From Bacillus sp. JCM 19034 (lineage in GTDB: Bacteria; Bacillota; Bacilli; Bacillales; Bacillaceae_D), in the NCBI RefSeq assembly GCF_001310635.1, contig NZ_BAXR01000026.1, positions 1 through 42,457 on the forward strand: a DNA stretch of 42,457 nucleotides, given 5' to 3'. Below the pieces are notes generated by a model. It was not told the DNA's origin and made no database searches. It saw only the letters and a list, made by a program, of their open reading frames with translations. Positions 1-9,615 of this stretch are shown here, piece after piece. How positions within the stretch are numbered: the first letter of the stretch is position 1; each line of letters starts with the position of its first letter. The position numbers were made by a program, and so were the translations under genes.

Positions 1-2
1 GT

Positions 3-44
3 AGTAAAAAGGTAGCTGAAGAGCGTTATTTAAAGAGTAGTTAG
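3..44 (+). CDS. Possible 3' end of an upstream gene
   Basis: The reading frame from position 3 is open from the window edge and encodes SKKVAEERYLKSS before a TAG stop at 42-44. The lysine- and glutamate-rich composition would suit a protein C terminus. Only 13 codons are visible, so the product cannot be named and a chance open frame is quite possible. Confidence 0.25.
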   Translation, partial: SKKVAEERYLKSS

Positions 45-326
45 AGAAAAACCATTAAACAATATCAAACTTTTCTGTCGTTTGATATAAAAATATACCG
101 AAACCCCGATATATACTAGTATCGTATTAAGAAGTTTTTTATTAAACTCAAAAATCCATTTCCAGATTTAATTAGTTTAGGTAGTTCTAAAAGCGGAAAT
201 AATGTGAGAGTTTCATTTTCTATGTTTCATATATGTTTTTTCTAATTTATTTGTTTTCATTATACAAGAGTATTTTTCTGGTAAACAGGACATACTACCT
301 TTAATTATTGTTGATGAGGTGGGAAT
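45..326. other. AT-rich intergenic stretch before bpsA
   Basis: No credible gene is seen on either strand. A 9-bp inverted repeat (ATATCAAAC at 62-70 and GTTTGATAT at 80-88, 9-nt loop) could be a weak terminator for an upstream gene, but no T tract follows it. The stretch ends with the ribosome binding site GAGGTGGG just before the ATG at 327. No promoter could be assigned with confidence. Confidence 0.4.
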
Positions 327-1428
327 ATGCCATTTATCGCATCTGTTAGTCGTTTTGAACCGCCGAATACGATCGATCAAGAAACGACGACAGATTTTGC
401 ACGTGAGTTGTTTCAGGACAATTATCAAGATATCGAACGATTATTGACTGTTTTTCAAAATGGCCAAATTGAAAACGCCAGTTTGCGATGCCGATCGAGT
501 GGTATCATAAAGAGCATTCATTAGAAGAACGAAATGATTTGTACATTGAATTAGCAACAAATTATTCTGTTGAAGCAATTAAAAAATGTTTAAATGAAAA
601 CCTATTATTAAAAAAAGCAATTGATTATAGCAGCATTGATGCAATTATTTGTGTGTCAAGTACAGGGATGCTACGCCAAGCCTTGATGCACGGATCATGA
701 ATCGTTTGCCATTTTCACCACACACAAAAAGAATACCATTATGGGGATTAGGGTGTGCTGGTGGTACGTCTGGAGTAAGTAGAGGCTATGAATATTGTCG
801 TGCTTTTCCAGAGCAAAATGTACTTGTCGTTTGTGTGGAGTTGTGTAGTTTAACATTTCAGCGTCATGATCGATCGAAAAGTAACTTGGTCGGAACGTCT
901 TTATTCGCTGATGGCGTAGCATGTGCGTTAATTTGTGGCGATCAATCTGAATTGCTTGATTCGCTCAAAAAGAATACAAGACCATATATTATTGGAACGG
1001 AATCAACAATAATGCCGGATTCAGAGGATGTAATGGGCTGGGATGTGAAGAATTCTGGTTTACATGTTGTCTTTTCTAGAAGTATTCCAACGATTATTAG
1101 ACAATGGCTACAGCCTAATGTTCTTTCTTTTTTAACGAAGGCTGGGATTGATATTGACGAGCTTTCGGAGTTTATTGCCCATCCAGGAGGAAAGAAAGTA
1201 TTGGATTCCTATATCGATTGTTTACATATCAATGAGCGTTTATTACTCGAATCGAAGGCTGTACTAAAGGAGCATGGAAATATGTCATCACCGACTGTTT
1301 TATATGTACTTGAAAGGGTTATGATGAAGGTGCATGAAGATGGAGAATATGGCTTGATGGCTTCATTAGGACCAGGGTTTAGTTCAGAACTCGTCCTAAT
1401 TGAATGGAGAGGGGCCAGTGAGCGATGA
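327..1428 (+). CDS. bpsA: Type III polyketide synthase (BpsA/BcsA-like), two frameshifts
   Basis: Chalcone synthase-like enzyme. In B. subtilis the homologue condenses long-chain acyl-CoA with malonyl-CoA and methylmalonyl-CoA into alkylpyrones. Repairing two single-base deletions gives one 367-residue protein, normal for the family. The first is near 476, where GAAAAC should be followed by CGC CAG TTT GCG. The second is near 669, where ATG should be followed by GCT ACG. In repaired numbering the catalytic triad is visible: Cys144 in WGLGCAGG, His286 in FIAHPGGKK and Asn319 in HGNMSSP. The ATG at 327 follows GAGGTGGG. The gene overlaps the methyltransferase gene downstream by 4 bp (ATGA), indicating translational coupling. 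The two breaks probably reflect sequencing errors because every motif is intact once reading is restored. Confidence 0.85.
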
Positions 1429-1982
1429 TTGTATATGGACTTATTCTAATTGTGATCCTGCAACGTTTAATAGAAGTCATCATAGCGAAGAAAAATGAAC
1501 AATGGATGAAGAAGCAGGGTGGCTATGAAGTGGGAAAGTCACATTATCGTTATATGGTTATGCTACATATGCTATTCTTTTGCTCACTATTACTCGAGGT
1601 TAGCCTCACTCCCCCACAATTTTATATGTGGTCGCTTATCCCACTCAGTCTATTTCTTGTAGCACAAATATGCCGAGGATGGGCTTTATCTTCATTGGGA
1701 CGTTTTTGGAATACGCGAATCATCGTATTGCCGGGTGCAAAAGTAAAGGTGAAAGGTCCATATCGATTTATTCGGCATCCGAATTATCTAGTCGTTGTCA
1801 TTGAGATCATGATGCTACCACTACTATTTCAGGCTTATGTTACTATGATTCTTTTTACAATATTAAATGGATGGATCCTCTCTGTACGAATCAGAGAAGA
1901 AGAACAAGCATTACGAGGTGTTACAAATTATGAGAACGCTTTTTCAAATAAGAAGCGATTTCTTCCTATAATAGATGACTAG
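1425..1982 (+). CDS. bpsB: Isoprenylcysteine carboxyl methyltransferase-family membrane protein (BpsB/YpbQ-like)
   Basis: Integral membrane protein of 185 residues. It has hydrophobic segments near residues 1-17, 40-60 and 65-88 and a C-terminal ICMT-like region with YRFIRHPNYLVV, the motif that binds S-adenosylmethionine in this family. In B. subtilis the gene next to bpsA encodes a methyltransferase that O-methylates the alkylpyrones made by BpsA, so the same pairing is inferred here. The ATG at 1425 overlaps the end of bpsA by 4 bp. An intrinsic terminator follows immediately. The family call is firm from the motif and context; the substrate is inferred from the neighbour. Confidence 0.8.
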   Translation: MIVYGLILIVILQRLIEVIIAKKNEQWMKKQGGYEVGKSHYRYMVMLHMLFFCSLLLEVSLTPPQFYMWSLIPLSLFLVAQICRGWALSSLGRFWNTRIIVLPGAKVKVKGPYRFIRHPNYLVVVIEIMMLPLLFQAYVTMILFTILNGWILSVRIREEEQALRGVTNYENAFSNKKRFLPIIDD

Positions 1983-1984
1983 GG

Positions 1985-2005
1985 AAAATACGCTATCGTA
2001 TTTTT
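1985..2005 (+). terminator. Intrinsic terminator of bpsAB
   Basis: An 8-bp stem (AAAATACG at 1985-1992, CGTATTTT at 1997-2004) with a CTAT tetraloop ends in five T residues, two bases after the bpsB stop codon. Confidence 0.7.
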
Positions 2006-2226
2006 CAGATGATACAAAGGATTTACGTATGTCTGAAAGTGTCTTTCTTTTAAAAACTGCTGTAACAAGTAGAGGCGACGCCACTCGTAATTCTTCTTAC
2101 ATCTCCCTTTATACTCCCTAGATCACTCCTGCAAAAGGAAGCTAACGAATCTTTCCAATGACACGAATTAGTGCTAAGCTAGTAAAAACTTAAAAGTCAT
2201 TTAAATGAGGAAGGAATGGACGGTTA

Positions 2227-2442
2227 TTGGCTAAAATGAGAAAGAAGAAATTTGAAGTGAAAGATGGAGAAACCATTGATCAATGCTTAGAGCGGATGAA
2301 GAATGAAGGCTACCAGCCGATGCGAAGAATTGAAAAGCCGCTTTTTGAAGAGCGAACAGATCGATCGACAAAAGAATATGTTCCTATTCGTCAACAAATT
2401 ATCTTTGAAGGGATTTTAACAGAAAACGAACAATGTGAGTAA
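2227..2442 (+). CDS. yebG: NETI motif-containing protein (YebG-like)
   Basis: Small soluble protein of 71 residues matching the NETI-motif family. It shows the family pattern of a basic start, then FEVKDGETIDQCLERMK and GYQPMRRIEKPLF. Function is unknown in the family. The gene sits directly upstream of purE, as yebG does in B. subtilis, which supports the call. The start is uncertain: TTG at 2227 gives MAKMRKKK, and ATG at 2236 is an alternative. The ribosome binding site GAGGAAGG lies at about 2206-2213. The 3' end of the gene overlaps the first half of the PurR binding site for the purine operon. Confidence 0.75.
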   Translation: MAKMRKKKFEVKDGETIDQCLERMKNEGYQPMRRIEKPLFEERTDRSTKEYVPIRQQIIFEGILTENEQCE

Positions 2443-2466
2443 GTTGTTTTCTTATTGTTCGACATT
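2422..2466 (+). promoter_or_regulatory. Candidate PurR operator (inverted PurBox pair)
   Basis: Two matches to the Bacillus PurBox consensus AWWWCCGAACWWT face each other. The forward box GAAAACGAACAAT (2422-2434) matches 11 of 13 positions. The reverse box ATTGTTCGACATT (2454-2466) also matches 11 of 13 when read on the minus strand. Extended to 14 bp each they are 17 bp apart, the spacing I recall for PurR sites. The pair ends just upstream of the -35 box at 2470 and overlaps the end of yebG. PurR repression relieved by PRPP is known for this operon in B. subtilis; its use here is inferred. Confidence 0.7.
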
Positions 2467-2469
2467 TTA

Positions 2470-2498
2470 TTGACATAATGATCAGTTCCTTGTAAGAT
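2470..2498 (+). promoter_or_regulatory. Sigma-A promoter of the purine operon
   Basis: A perfect -35 TTGACA (2470-2475) is followed by a 17-bp spacer and a -10 TAAGAT (2493-2498). Transcription should start near 2505, about 27 nt before the guanine aptamer. The location between the PurBoxes and the riboswitch fits the known pur operon architecture. Confidence 0.75.
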
Positions 2499-2531
2499 TG
2501 TAGCTAGATGATTGAAAAAAAACGAAATAAA

Positions 2532-2600
2532 CCTCATATATCATTGGAAATATGGTCCAAAAGTTTCTACCCAGTTACCGTAAATAACTGGACTATGAGG
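2532..2600 (+). promoter_or_regulatory. Guanine riboswitch aptamer of the purE leader
   Basis: Purine riboswitch aptamer. P1 pairs CCTCATA (2532-2538) with TATGAGG (2594-2600). P2 pairs TTGGA with TCCAA around loop AATATGG. The conserved junction AAGTTTCTACC is present, and P3 pairs CCAGTT with AACTGG around ACCGTAAAT. The specificity nucleotide just before the 3' strand of P1 is C (2593), which pairs with guanine; adenine riboswitches carry U there. Binding of guanine or hypoxanthine is expected to stabilise P1 and allow the terminator at 2627-2695 to form. Confidence 0.95.
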
Positions 2601-2626
2601 GAAGGTCATTGCACTTTGGAACTATG

Positions 2627-2695
2627 AAGGCGTAGAAGTTGCTTCCTTTCTCTCGAATACGTGAGTAAAAGTAAGCTATTTCTACGCTTTTTTTA
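2627..2695 (+). terminator. Riboswitch-controlled terminator of the purE leader
   Basis: An 11-bp stem pairs 2627-2637 (AAGGCGTAGAA) with 2680-2690 (TTCTACGCTTT), with a long internal region, and runs into a T tract at 2688-2694. It lies downstream of the guanine aptamer and upstream of purE, as expected for a transcriptional OFF switch. A perfect 12-bp palindrome ACGCTTAAGCGT at 2737-2748 lies between the terminator and the purE start. Confidence 0.8.
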
Positions 2696-2792
2696 AAAGA
2701 TTATCATTAGCAAATTTTGTAAGAAATCATGAAGAGACGCTTAAGCGTGGTTCTTATTAATCATCTCAGAATGGGAGAGGGGCGATCAAATC

Positions 2793-3278
2793 GTGAATCC
2801 AGAAGTGGGCGTCATTATGGGAAGTACATCAGATTGGGATACGATGAAATCAGCATGTGACGTATTGGATGAGTTAGGTGTTATTTATGAAAAAAAGGTT
2901 GTTTCTGCTCATAGGACACCGGATTTAATGTTTGATTATGCAGAACAGGCGAGAGAACGAGGAATAAAAGTAATTATTGCAGGTGCTGGAGGAGCAGCTC
3001 ATCTTCCAGGTATGGTTGCGGCAAAAACGACATTGCCTGTTATTGGTGTGCCTGTACAATCAAGAGCATTACAAGGGCTTGATTCATTGCTTTCGATTGT
3101 CCAAATGCCTGGCGGTGTTCCAGTAGCGACAGTAGCGATTGGAAAAGCTGGTGCTACAAATGCCGGGTTACTTGCAGCACAAATATTAGGAGCTTTTCAA
3201 CCAGGCGTGAAAGAGCGATTAGAAGAACGACGTGAGAAGACGAGACAACAAGTACTAGAAAGCAGTGAGGAACTATGA
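2793..3278 (+). CDS. purE: N5-carboxyaminoimidazole ribonucleotide mutase PurE
   Basis: Converts N5-CAIR to CAIR in purine biosynthesis, working after PurK. The 161-residue protein has the class I PurE motifs: MGSTSDW near residue 9, VSAHRTP near residue 42 with the catalytic histidine, and [11 protein letters not shown] near residue 72. The start is a GTG at 2793 giving [15 protein letters not shown], preceded by the purine-rich GGGAGAGGGG. It is the first gene of the operon and overlaps purK by 4 bp, so the two subunits are likely translationally coupled. Its transcription depends on the PurR sites and guanine riboswitch upstream. Confidence 0.97.
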   Translation: MNPEVGVIMGSTSDWDTMKSACDVLDELGVIYEKKVVSAHRTPDLMFDYAEQARERGIKVIIAGAGGAAHLPGMVAAKTTLPVIGVPVQSRALQGLDSLLSIVQMPGGVPVATVAIGKAGATNAGLLAAQILGAFQPGVKERLEERREKTRQQVLESSEEL

Positions 3279-4393
3279 GTCGCATAATTAAACCGGGTCA
3301 AACGATTGGAATTATCGGTGGCGGACAGCTTGGACGAATGATGGCGATTGCTGCTAAGCAAATGGGCTACCGTATTGCCGTATTGGAGCCTAGTCCTGAT
3401 TCTCCTTGTGGACAAGTTGCTGATTATGTCATTGAAGCGGCATACGATGATCGGCAAGCGGCAAAAGAGCTAGCAAAGATTTCTGATGTCATTACGTATG
3501 AATTTGAAAATATAGATAGCGAAACAGCAACATGGCTTACAGAGGAAGCAGATTTCCCTCAAGGAGCTAACGTATTGCGTTTCACTCAACACCGTTTATT
3601 AGAAAAGGAAACGATCCAGTCAGTAGGGATTCCTGTCGCCCCTTTTTATGCAGTACATTCTATTGAAGATGTAGAAAATGCTGCTAACGAAATAGGCTTT
3701 CCGGCCGTGTTAAAAACATGTCGCGGCGGCTACGATGGGAAAGGTCAACGTGTTGTAAAAGATATAAGTCAATTAGCTGAAGCAGCAAAGGAACTGTTAG
3801 AGCAATCAGAATGTGTACTCGAAGCATGGATTCCGTTTCAGCTTGAGTTGTCTGTCATTGTAACACGATCAAGAAATGGTGAAACAGCTGTTTTCCCCGT
3901 TGCTGAAAATGAACATAAGGAGAACATTCTACACCGTTCTTACGTACCAGCACGCGTCAAAGATGAAGTGATTGAAGAGGCGAAACGAATCGCTTTAACA
4001 CTTGTAACGGAATTAGATGTGGTTGGAACGTTAGCGGTGGAACTTTTCATGCTTGAGGATGGCAGATTATATGTCAATGAATTAGCACCTAGACCTCATA
4101 ATTCAGGTCACTATTCCATAGAGGCATGTGTCACATCACAGTTTGAACAGCATGTTCGAGCGGTATGTGGATTACCACTTGGTTCTACTGATTTACTTAG
4201 AACCGTTATTATGGAAAATATTCTTGGAGAACATGTAGAACCTATTATGAACCAATTATTGAATCTACATGACGTGAAGCTCCATTTATATGGAAAAAGC
4301 GAAGTAAAGGCTAAGCGGAAAATGGGTCATTTAACTGTAACAGCTAAAAGCTTAGAAGAAGCGGAAAAGAAACTCGAACGTCTAATGAACTAA
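3275..4393 (+). CDS. purK: 5-(carboxyamino)imidazole ribonucleotide synthase PurK
   Basis: ATP-grasp enzyme that carboxylates AIR with bicarbonate and ATP to give N5-CAIR, which PurE then rearranges. The 372-residue protein has the N-terminal fold motif [13 protein letters not shown] (from about residue 12), the glycine-rich ATP-binding stretch [10 protein letters not shown] near residue 150, and the metal-binding region [13 protein letters not shown] near residue 268. Length and motifs are typical. The ATG lies in the last codons of purE (4-bp overlap). A short hairpin with five T residues separates it from purB. Confidence 0.97.
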   Translation: MSRIIKPGQTIGIIGGGQLGRMMAIAAKQMGYRIAVLEPSPDSPCGQVADYVIEAAYDDRQAAKELAKISDVITYEFENIDSETATWLTEEADFPQGANVLRFTQHRLLEKETIQSVGIPVAPFYAVHSIEDVENAANEIGFPAVLKTCRGGYDGKGQRVVKDISQLAEAAKELLEQSECVLEAWIPFQLELSVIVTRSRNGETAVFPVAENEHKENILHRSYVPARVKDEVIEEAKRIALTLVTELDVVGTLAVELFMLEDGRLYVNELAPRPHNSGHYSIEACVTSQFEQHVRAVCGLPLGSTDLLRTVIMENILGEHVEPIMNQLLNLHDVKLHLYGKSEVKAKRKMGHLTVTAKSLEEAEKKLERLMN

Positions 4394-4395
4394 GC

Positions 4396-4415
4396 AAAGA
4401 CGCTAAAGCGTTTTT
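4396..4415 (+). terminator. Weak intra-operon hairpin between purK and purB
   Basis: AAAGACGC (4396-4403) pairs with GCGTTTTT (4408-4415) around a TAAA loop, giving 8 pairs with one G-T and ending in five T residues. It starts 3 bp after the purK stop. It resembles a weak terminator or an mRNA stabilising hairpin inside the operon. Its core also resembles the repeated hairpins at 21887-21912 and 34074-34099. Confidence 0.45.
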
Positions 4416-4446
4416 CAGATAATAAAAAAGTGGAGGCTATGTACTT

Positions 4447-5745
4447 ATGATTGAACGTTATACACGACCTGAAATGGGGTCTATTTGGACAGAAGAAAAT
4501 CGTTATCAAGCTTGGTTGGAAGTTGAGATTGTTGCCTGTGAAGCATGGGCTGAGCTTGGAGAAATCCCAAAGGAAGATGTCCAGAAGATTAGAAAAAATG
4601 CTAGCTTTGATGTAAAACGAATCCTAGAAATTGAACAGGAAACTCGTCATGATGTAGTTGCATTTACACGTGCTGTCTCAGAAACATTAGGAGAAGAACG
4701 AAAGTGGGTTCATTACGGTTTAACATCAACAGATGTCGTTGATACTGCTCTGTCCTATTTACTAAAGCAAGCGAATGAGATTTTGCTAGCTGATATCGAA
4801 CGTTTTATTGAGATATTAAAAAACAAAGCACTTGAGCATAAATTTACAATTATGATGGGACGTACACACGGTGTTCATGCTGAACCAACTACATTTGGTT
4901 TAAAGCTTGCACTTTGGTATGAAGAAATGAAACGGAACCTTGAGCGCTTTAAGCATGCAGCAGAAGGCGTTCGAGTTGGTAAGCTTTCAGGAGCTGTCGG
5001 TACGTTTGCTAATATTGATCCAGCAATTGAAGCTTTTGTGTGTAAAAAGCTAGGCTTAGAGCCTGCTCCGATTTCAACTCAAACGCTACAGCGTGATCGT
5101 CATGCGGAATATTTAGCAGCATTAGCTTTAATTGCGACTTCGATTGAGAAGTTCGCTGTTGAGATTCGTGGTTTACAGAAGAGTGAAACACGTGAAGTAG
5201 AAGAGTTTTTTGCAAAAGGACAAAAAGGTTCATCAGCAATGCCACATAAGCGTAACCCAATTGGTTCAGAGAACATGACAGGCCTTGCCCGTGTCATTCG
5301 TGGGCACATGCTGACAGCTTATGAAAATGTTCCGCTATGGCATGAACGTGATATTTCTCATTCATCGGCTGAGCGTATTATTTTACCAGATGCAACCATT
5401 GCCTTGAATTATATGCTTAATCGTTTCGGAAATATTGTTAAGAATCTTACGGTGTTCCCTGAAAATATGAAGCGTAATATGACACGGACGTATGGATTAA
5501 TTTATTCACAGCGTGTATTGCTTACATTGATTAACAAAGGAATGGTTCGTGAGGAAGCGTATGATCTTGTTCAACCGAAAGCAATGGAAGCTTGGGAGAA
5601 GGGTGTACAATTCCGTGAATTAGTAGAGGCAGAAGAGCGCATTACAAATGTCCTCTCACCAGAAGAGATTGAAGAATGCTTTAACTATGAACACCATATG
5701 AAACATGTTGATACAATCTTTAGAAGAGTAGGGTTAGAAGACTAA
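4447..5745 (+). CDS. purB: Adenylosuccinate lyase PurB
   Basis: Catalyses two steps: SAICAR to AICAR plus fumarate, and adenylosuccinate to AMP plus fumarate. The 432-residue length is standard. Visible motifs are [13 protein letters not shown] near residue 90, [14 protein letters not shown] near residue 138, and the superfamily signature [11 protein letters not shown] at about residues 261-271 with the flexible catalytic loop serines. The start ATG follows GTGGAGG. It is separated from purK by 53 bp containing a small hairpin, and from purC by 20 bp. Confidence 0.97.
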   Translation: MIERYTRPEMGSIWTEENRYQAWLEVEIVACEAWAELGEIPKEDVQKIRKNASFDVKRILEIEQETRHDVVAFTRAVSETLGEERKWVHYGLTSTDVVDTALSYLLKQANEILLADIERFIEILKNKALEHKFTIMMGRTHGVHAEPTTFGLKLALWYEEMKRNLERFKHAAEGVRVGKLSGAVGTFANIDPAIEAFVCKKLGLEPAPISTQTLQRDRHAEYLAALALIATSIEKFAVEIRGLQKSETREVEEFFAKGQKGSSAMPHKRNPIGSENMTGLARVIRGHMLTAYENVPLWHERDISHSSAERIILPDATIALNYMLNRFGNIVKNLTVFPENMKRNMTRTYGLIYSQRVLLTLINKGMVREEAYDLVQPKAMEAWEKGVQFRELVEAEERITNVLSPEEIEECFNYEHHMKHVDTIFRRVGLED

Positions 5746-5765
5746 TATATCGGAGGTTCGATCTC

Positions 5766-6488
5766 ATGGGAAAAGGCGCCTTGCTTTATGAAGGAAAAGC
5801 AAAGAAAATCTACAAAACGGACAAGCCAAATGAGCTCTGGATTGAGTACAAAGATTCAGCAACAGCTTTTAACGGTGAAAAGAAGGAAACACTAGCTGGT
5901 AAAGCACGGTTAAACAATGAAATTACGACGTTAATTTTTGATTACTTACAAAAAAACGGAGTAGAAAGTCATTTCATTAAACGTTTATCAGAAACAGAGC
6001 AGCTCGTAAAAGAAGTGGAAATTATTCCACTAGAAGTAGTCGTACGAAATGTTGTGGCTGGAAGCTTATCAAAGCGTTTAGGAATTGAGGAAGGGACGCA
6101 GCTTGAGACACCAATTGTCGAATTTTACTATAAGGATGATGATTTAGGAGACCCGCTCGTAACAGAAGATCATATTGCCATATTACAAGTTGCGGCACCG
6201 GAAGACTTACAGATTCTTCGTGAAAAAGGTAAGGAAGTTAATGAACATCTAATCTCGCTTTTTAATACGTTAAATGTTCGTTTAGTAGATTTTAAGCTTG
6301 AGTTTGGGCGAACGAAGGAAGGGGACATTTTGCTTGCTGATGAAATTTCTCCGGATACATGTCGCTTATGGGATAAAGATACGAATCAACGATTTGATAA
6401 AGATTTGTTTAGAAGAAACATTGGTAGTTTACAAGAAGGCTATGAAGAAATCTTATCACGCTTAGGAGGCGCATCATGTACAAAGTAA
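5766..6488 (+). CDS. purC: SAICAR synthase PurC
   Basis: Phosphoribosylaminoimidazole-succinocarboxamide synthase, joining CAIR and aspartate with ATP. The 240-residue protein begins [13 protein letters not shown], the nucleotide-binding start of the family, and contains [17 protein letters not shown] near residue 90 and [12 protein letters not shown] near residue 198. GGAGG lies upstream of the ATG at the usual distance. The 3' end overlaps purS by 13 bp, so these cistrons are tightly packed. Confidence 0.97.
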   Translation: MGKGALLYEGKAKKIYKTDKPNELWIEYKDSATAFNGEKKETLAGKARLNNEITTLIFDYLQKNGVESHFIKRLSETEQLVKEVEIIPLEVVVRNVVAGSLSKRLGIEEGTQLETPIVEFYYKDDDLGDPLVTEDHIAILQVAAPEDLQILREKGKEVNEHLISLFNTLNVRLVDFKLEFGRTKEGDILLADEISPDTCRLWDKDTNQRFDKDLFRRNIGSLQEGYEEILSRLGGASCTK

Positions 6489-6727
6489 AAGTATACGTTA
6501 CGTTAAGAGAAAGTGTATTAGATCCACAAGGAGGAGCAGTAAAGCGTGCTCTTCACACGAAAGGCTATAAGGAAGTAGAGGAAGTTCGAATCGGTAAATA
6601 TATGGAACTAACATTAAACGATATGGCTGATGTTGAAGTGCGTATTGATGAAATGTGTTCAAAGCTACTTGCTAACACAGTTATTGAAGACTATCGCTAT
6701 GAAATTGAGGAGGGTGTTTCTTCATGA
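6476..6727 (+). CDS. purS: FGAM synthase subunit PurS
   Basis: Small subunit of 83 residues that bridges PurQ and PurL in the three-part formylglycinamidine ribonucleotide synthase of Gram-positive bacteria. The sequence shows the family pattern [18 protein letters not shown] at the start and the [16 protein letters not shown] core. The ATG follows TTAGGAGG inside the end of purC. The gene ends in a 4-bp overlap with purQ, which fits stoichiometric production of the complex. Confidence 0.96.
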   Translation: MYKVKVYVTLRESVLDPQGGAVKRALHTKGYKEVEEVRIGKYMELTLNDMADVEVRIDEMCSKLLANTVIEDYRYEIEEGVSS

Positions 6728-7407
6728 AATTTGCTGTGATTGTCTTCCCAGGATCTAACTGTGATTCTGATATGTTTCACGCAATTCGTGATGGTATTGG
6801 TGAAGAAGTGGAATATGTACGTTATGATGAGACGTCGCTTTCAGGTTTCGATGGTGTCTTATTACCTGGGGGCTTTTCCTATGGTGATTATCTTCGTTCA
6901 GGGGCGATTGCTCGATTTGCACCGATTATGGACGAGGTTGTTGCCTTTGCTGAGGCGGGTAAGCCAGTGTTAGGCGTATGTAACGGATTCCAAGTACTAC
7001 TTGAGGTTGGACTATTGCCAGGTGCAATGAAGCGAAATGATGGTTTGAAATTTATTTGTCGCCCGACAAACCTAATTGTTGAAAATGCCAAGACGAAATT
7101 CACGAGCAATTATGAGCAAGGTCAGATCATTAATATCCCTGTTGCGCACGGTGAAGGGAACTATGAATGTGACGAGGAGACACTAGCGAAGCTTGAGGAG
7201 CAAAAGCAAATTGTCTTCCGTTATGAGGAGCCGATTAATGGCTCAAAAGCAAATATTGCCGGTATTGTTAATGAGGGCGGAAATGTATTAGGAATGATGC
7301 CACACCCTGAACGTGCGGTCGAAGCATTACTTGGCCGTGAAGATGGATTAAAACTTTTTCAATCGATTGTGAAAAATTGGAGGGAATCTCATGTCACTAC
7401 TTCTTGA
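6724..7407 (+). CDS. purQ: FGAM synthase glutaminase subunit PurQ
   Basis: Class I glutamine amidotransferase of 227 residues that supplies ammonia to PurL for converting FGAR to FGAM. The nucleophile is Cys86 in [10 protein letters not shown], and the His194 and Glu196 partners lie in MPHPERAVE. The oxyanion-strand motif [12 protein letters not shown] is present near residue 47. It overlaps purS by 4 bp and purL by 17 bp, consistent with the three subunits being made together. Confidence 0.97.
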   Translation: MKFAVIVFPGSNCDSDMFHAIRDGIGEEVEYVRYDETSLSGFDGVLLPGGFSYGDYLRSGAIARFAPIMDEVVAFAEAGKPVLGVCNGFQVLLEVGLLPGAMKRNDGLKFICRPTNLIVENAKTKFTSNYEQGQIINIPVAHGEGNYECDEETLAKLEEQKQIVFRYEEPINGSKANIAGIVNEGGNVLGMMPHPERAVEALLGREDGLKLFQSIVKNWRESHVTTS

Positions 7408-9615
7408 ACCAACAGCTGAGCGTGTGAAAGAGGAAAAGCTATATCGTGCAATGGGGCTTACGGATGAAGAATTTGCAATGGTTGAGGACATTCTTGGCCG
7501 CGTGCCAAACTATACGGAAACAGGTATTTTCTCAGTTATGTGGTCAGAGCATTGTAGCTATAAAACTCAAAGGTTGTCTTAAAGAAATTCCCAACTGAAG
7601 GGGAGCAAGTACTACAAGGACCAGGAGAAGGTGCTGGAATTATCGATATTGGTGATGGTCAAGCGGTTGTGTTCAAAGTGGAAAGCCACAATCACCCATC
7701 TGCGATAGAGCCATTTCAAGGAGCAGCAACAGGTGTTGGAGGAATATTGCGTGATGTCTTTTCAATGGGAGCACGACCTATCGCCCTATTAAACTCATTG
7801 CGTTTTGGTGAGCTCGAATCAGAGCGTGTGAAATATTTATTTGAGGAAGTGGTTGCTGGAATTGCTGGTTACGGTAACTGCATGGGCGTTCCAACCGTTG
7901 GTGGAGAAATTCAATTTGACCCATGCTATGAAGCGAATCCACTCGTAAACGCAATGTGCGTAGGGTTAATTGATCATAAGGATATTCAAAAAGGACAAGC
8001 AAAGGGTGTCGGCAATACGGTCATGTACGTAGGTGCTAGCACTGGTCGTGACGGAATTCATGGTGCAACCTTTGCTTCAGAAGAGCTTGGGGAAGATGCC
8101 GATGAGAAGCGTCCAGCGGTTCAAGTAGGTGATCCGTTCATGGAAAAGCTATTACTTGAAGCATGTTTAGAGCTTATCCAAAATGATGCATTAGTCGGTA
8201 TTCAAGATATGGGTGCTGCTGGTTTAACGTCATCTTCGGCAGAGATGGCAAGTAAAGCAGGCTCAGGAATTGAAATGAACTTAGACTTAATTCCACAACG
8301 AGAAAAAGGCATGACTCCATATGAAATGATGCTTTCAGAATCACAGGAGCGTATGCTAATTGTTGTTAAAAAAGGACGCGAACAAGAAATTAAAGATATT
8401 TTTGATCGCTGGGGTCTGTTATCAGCTGAGGTTGGTCATGTAACGGATGACAAACGATTACGTTTACTTCATAAAGGGGAAGTTGTAGCAGATTTACCGG
8501 TTGACGCACTAGCGGAAGAAGCACCTGTTTATCATAAACCTTCTAAAGAAGCTGAGTATTATAAAAAGTTTCAACAGCTAGAAAATAAAGTACCAGCTGT
8601 TAATGATATAAAAGAAACGTTCTTAACTCTTCTAAAGCAGCCTACAATTGCAAGTAAAGAGTGGGTTTACGATCAATATGATTACATGGTACAAACAAAT
8701 ACTGTTGTTGAGCCAGGTTCGGATGCTGCTGTTTTACGTGTACGTGGTACAAGAAAAGCACTGGCAATGACAACCGATTGTAACTCTCGCTATATTTATC
8801 TTGATCCAGAAGTCGGAGGGCAAATTGCTGTTGCAGAAGCAGCTCGAAATATCGTCTGCTCAGGTGCGAAGCCACTAGGTTTAACAGACGGTTTAAACTA
8901 TGGAAGCCCGGAAAAGCCGGAAATTTTCTGGCAGTTAGAAAAATCGACAGATGGTATGAGTGAAGCATGTCGAGTGCTAAATACACCAGTTATCGGTGGT
9001 AACGTATCTTTATACAATGAATCAAATGGAGTAGCTATTTATCCAACACCTGTTATTGGGATGGTCGGTCTTGTTGAGGATGTTGATCATATTACGACAC
9101 AAGCTTTCAAGCAGGCAGGAGATATTATTTATCTATTGGGTGAAACAAAACCTGAGTTTGGCGGTAGTGAGCTGCAAAAGTTAGTTGATGGTAAATTATC
9201 TGGTAAAGCACCTGCACTTGATTTGGAAGAGGAAAGACAGCGTCAAGAGCAATTACTTGCAGCAATTCAAAACGGTCTTGTTCAATCTGCACATGATGTC
9301 GCTGAGGGTGGATTAGGTATTGCACTTGCAGAATGTATGACTTCAGGATCATTAGGTGCTGACGTTACTGTTGTAGGTGATGTTACAACTGCACTGTTTG
9401 CTGAATCGCAATCCCGTATTGTCGTGACAGTACGCCCTGAAAAAGCAGCGGAATTTGAAACGGCTGTTCAAGCTAAGAAGCTTGGGGTTGTTACAGATAA
9501 AGCTATATTAGCGATCAAAGATGAGAACGAACAAGTAATACTTGAGTCATCACAAGAAGAAATCGTAGAGGCTTGGAAAGGAGCCATTCCATGTTTGCTG
9601 AAATCAAAGGCTTAA
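7391..9615 (+). CDS. purL: FGAM synthase large subunit PurL, one frameshift
   Basis: Synthetase subunit that uses ATP and ammonia to convert FGAR to FGAM. The frame breaks at about 7563-7566, where TATAAAACTCAAAGG has four A residues. Adding one A restores [13 protein letters not shown] and gives a single 741-residue protein, the usual length of the small Gram-positive PurL. Before the break are the N-terminal motifs [16 protein letters not shown]. After it come [21 protein letters not shown] and the second half with DCNSRY and GGNVSLYNE. The ATG at 7391 follows TGGAGGG inside purQ. Since the pathway cannot run without it and the break is in a homopolymer, I treat the gene as intact in the organism. 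Confidence 0.93.

Noticed and set aside
5009..5309. Minus-strand open frames inside purB and in several other pur genes
   Set aside because: They lie entirely within well-supported coding sequence, have no ribosome sites or family motifs, and are expected shadows of codon bias.
9573..9590. Earlier in-frame TTG start for purF at 9573
   Set aside because: It overlaps the ribosome binding site of the ATG at 9591 and would add six residues before the conserved 11-residue propeptide that exposes Cys12.
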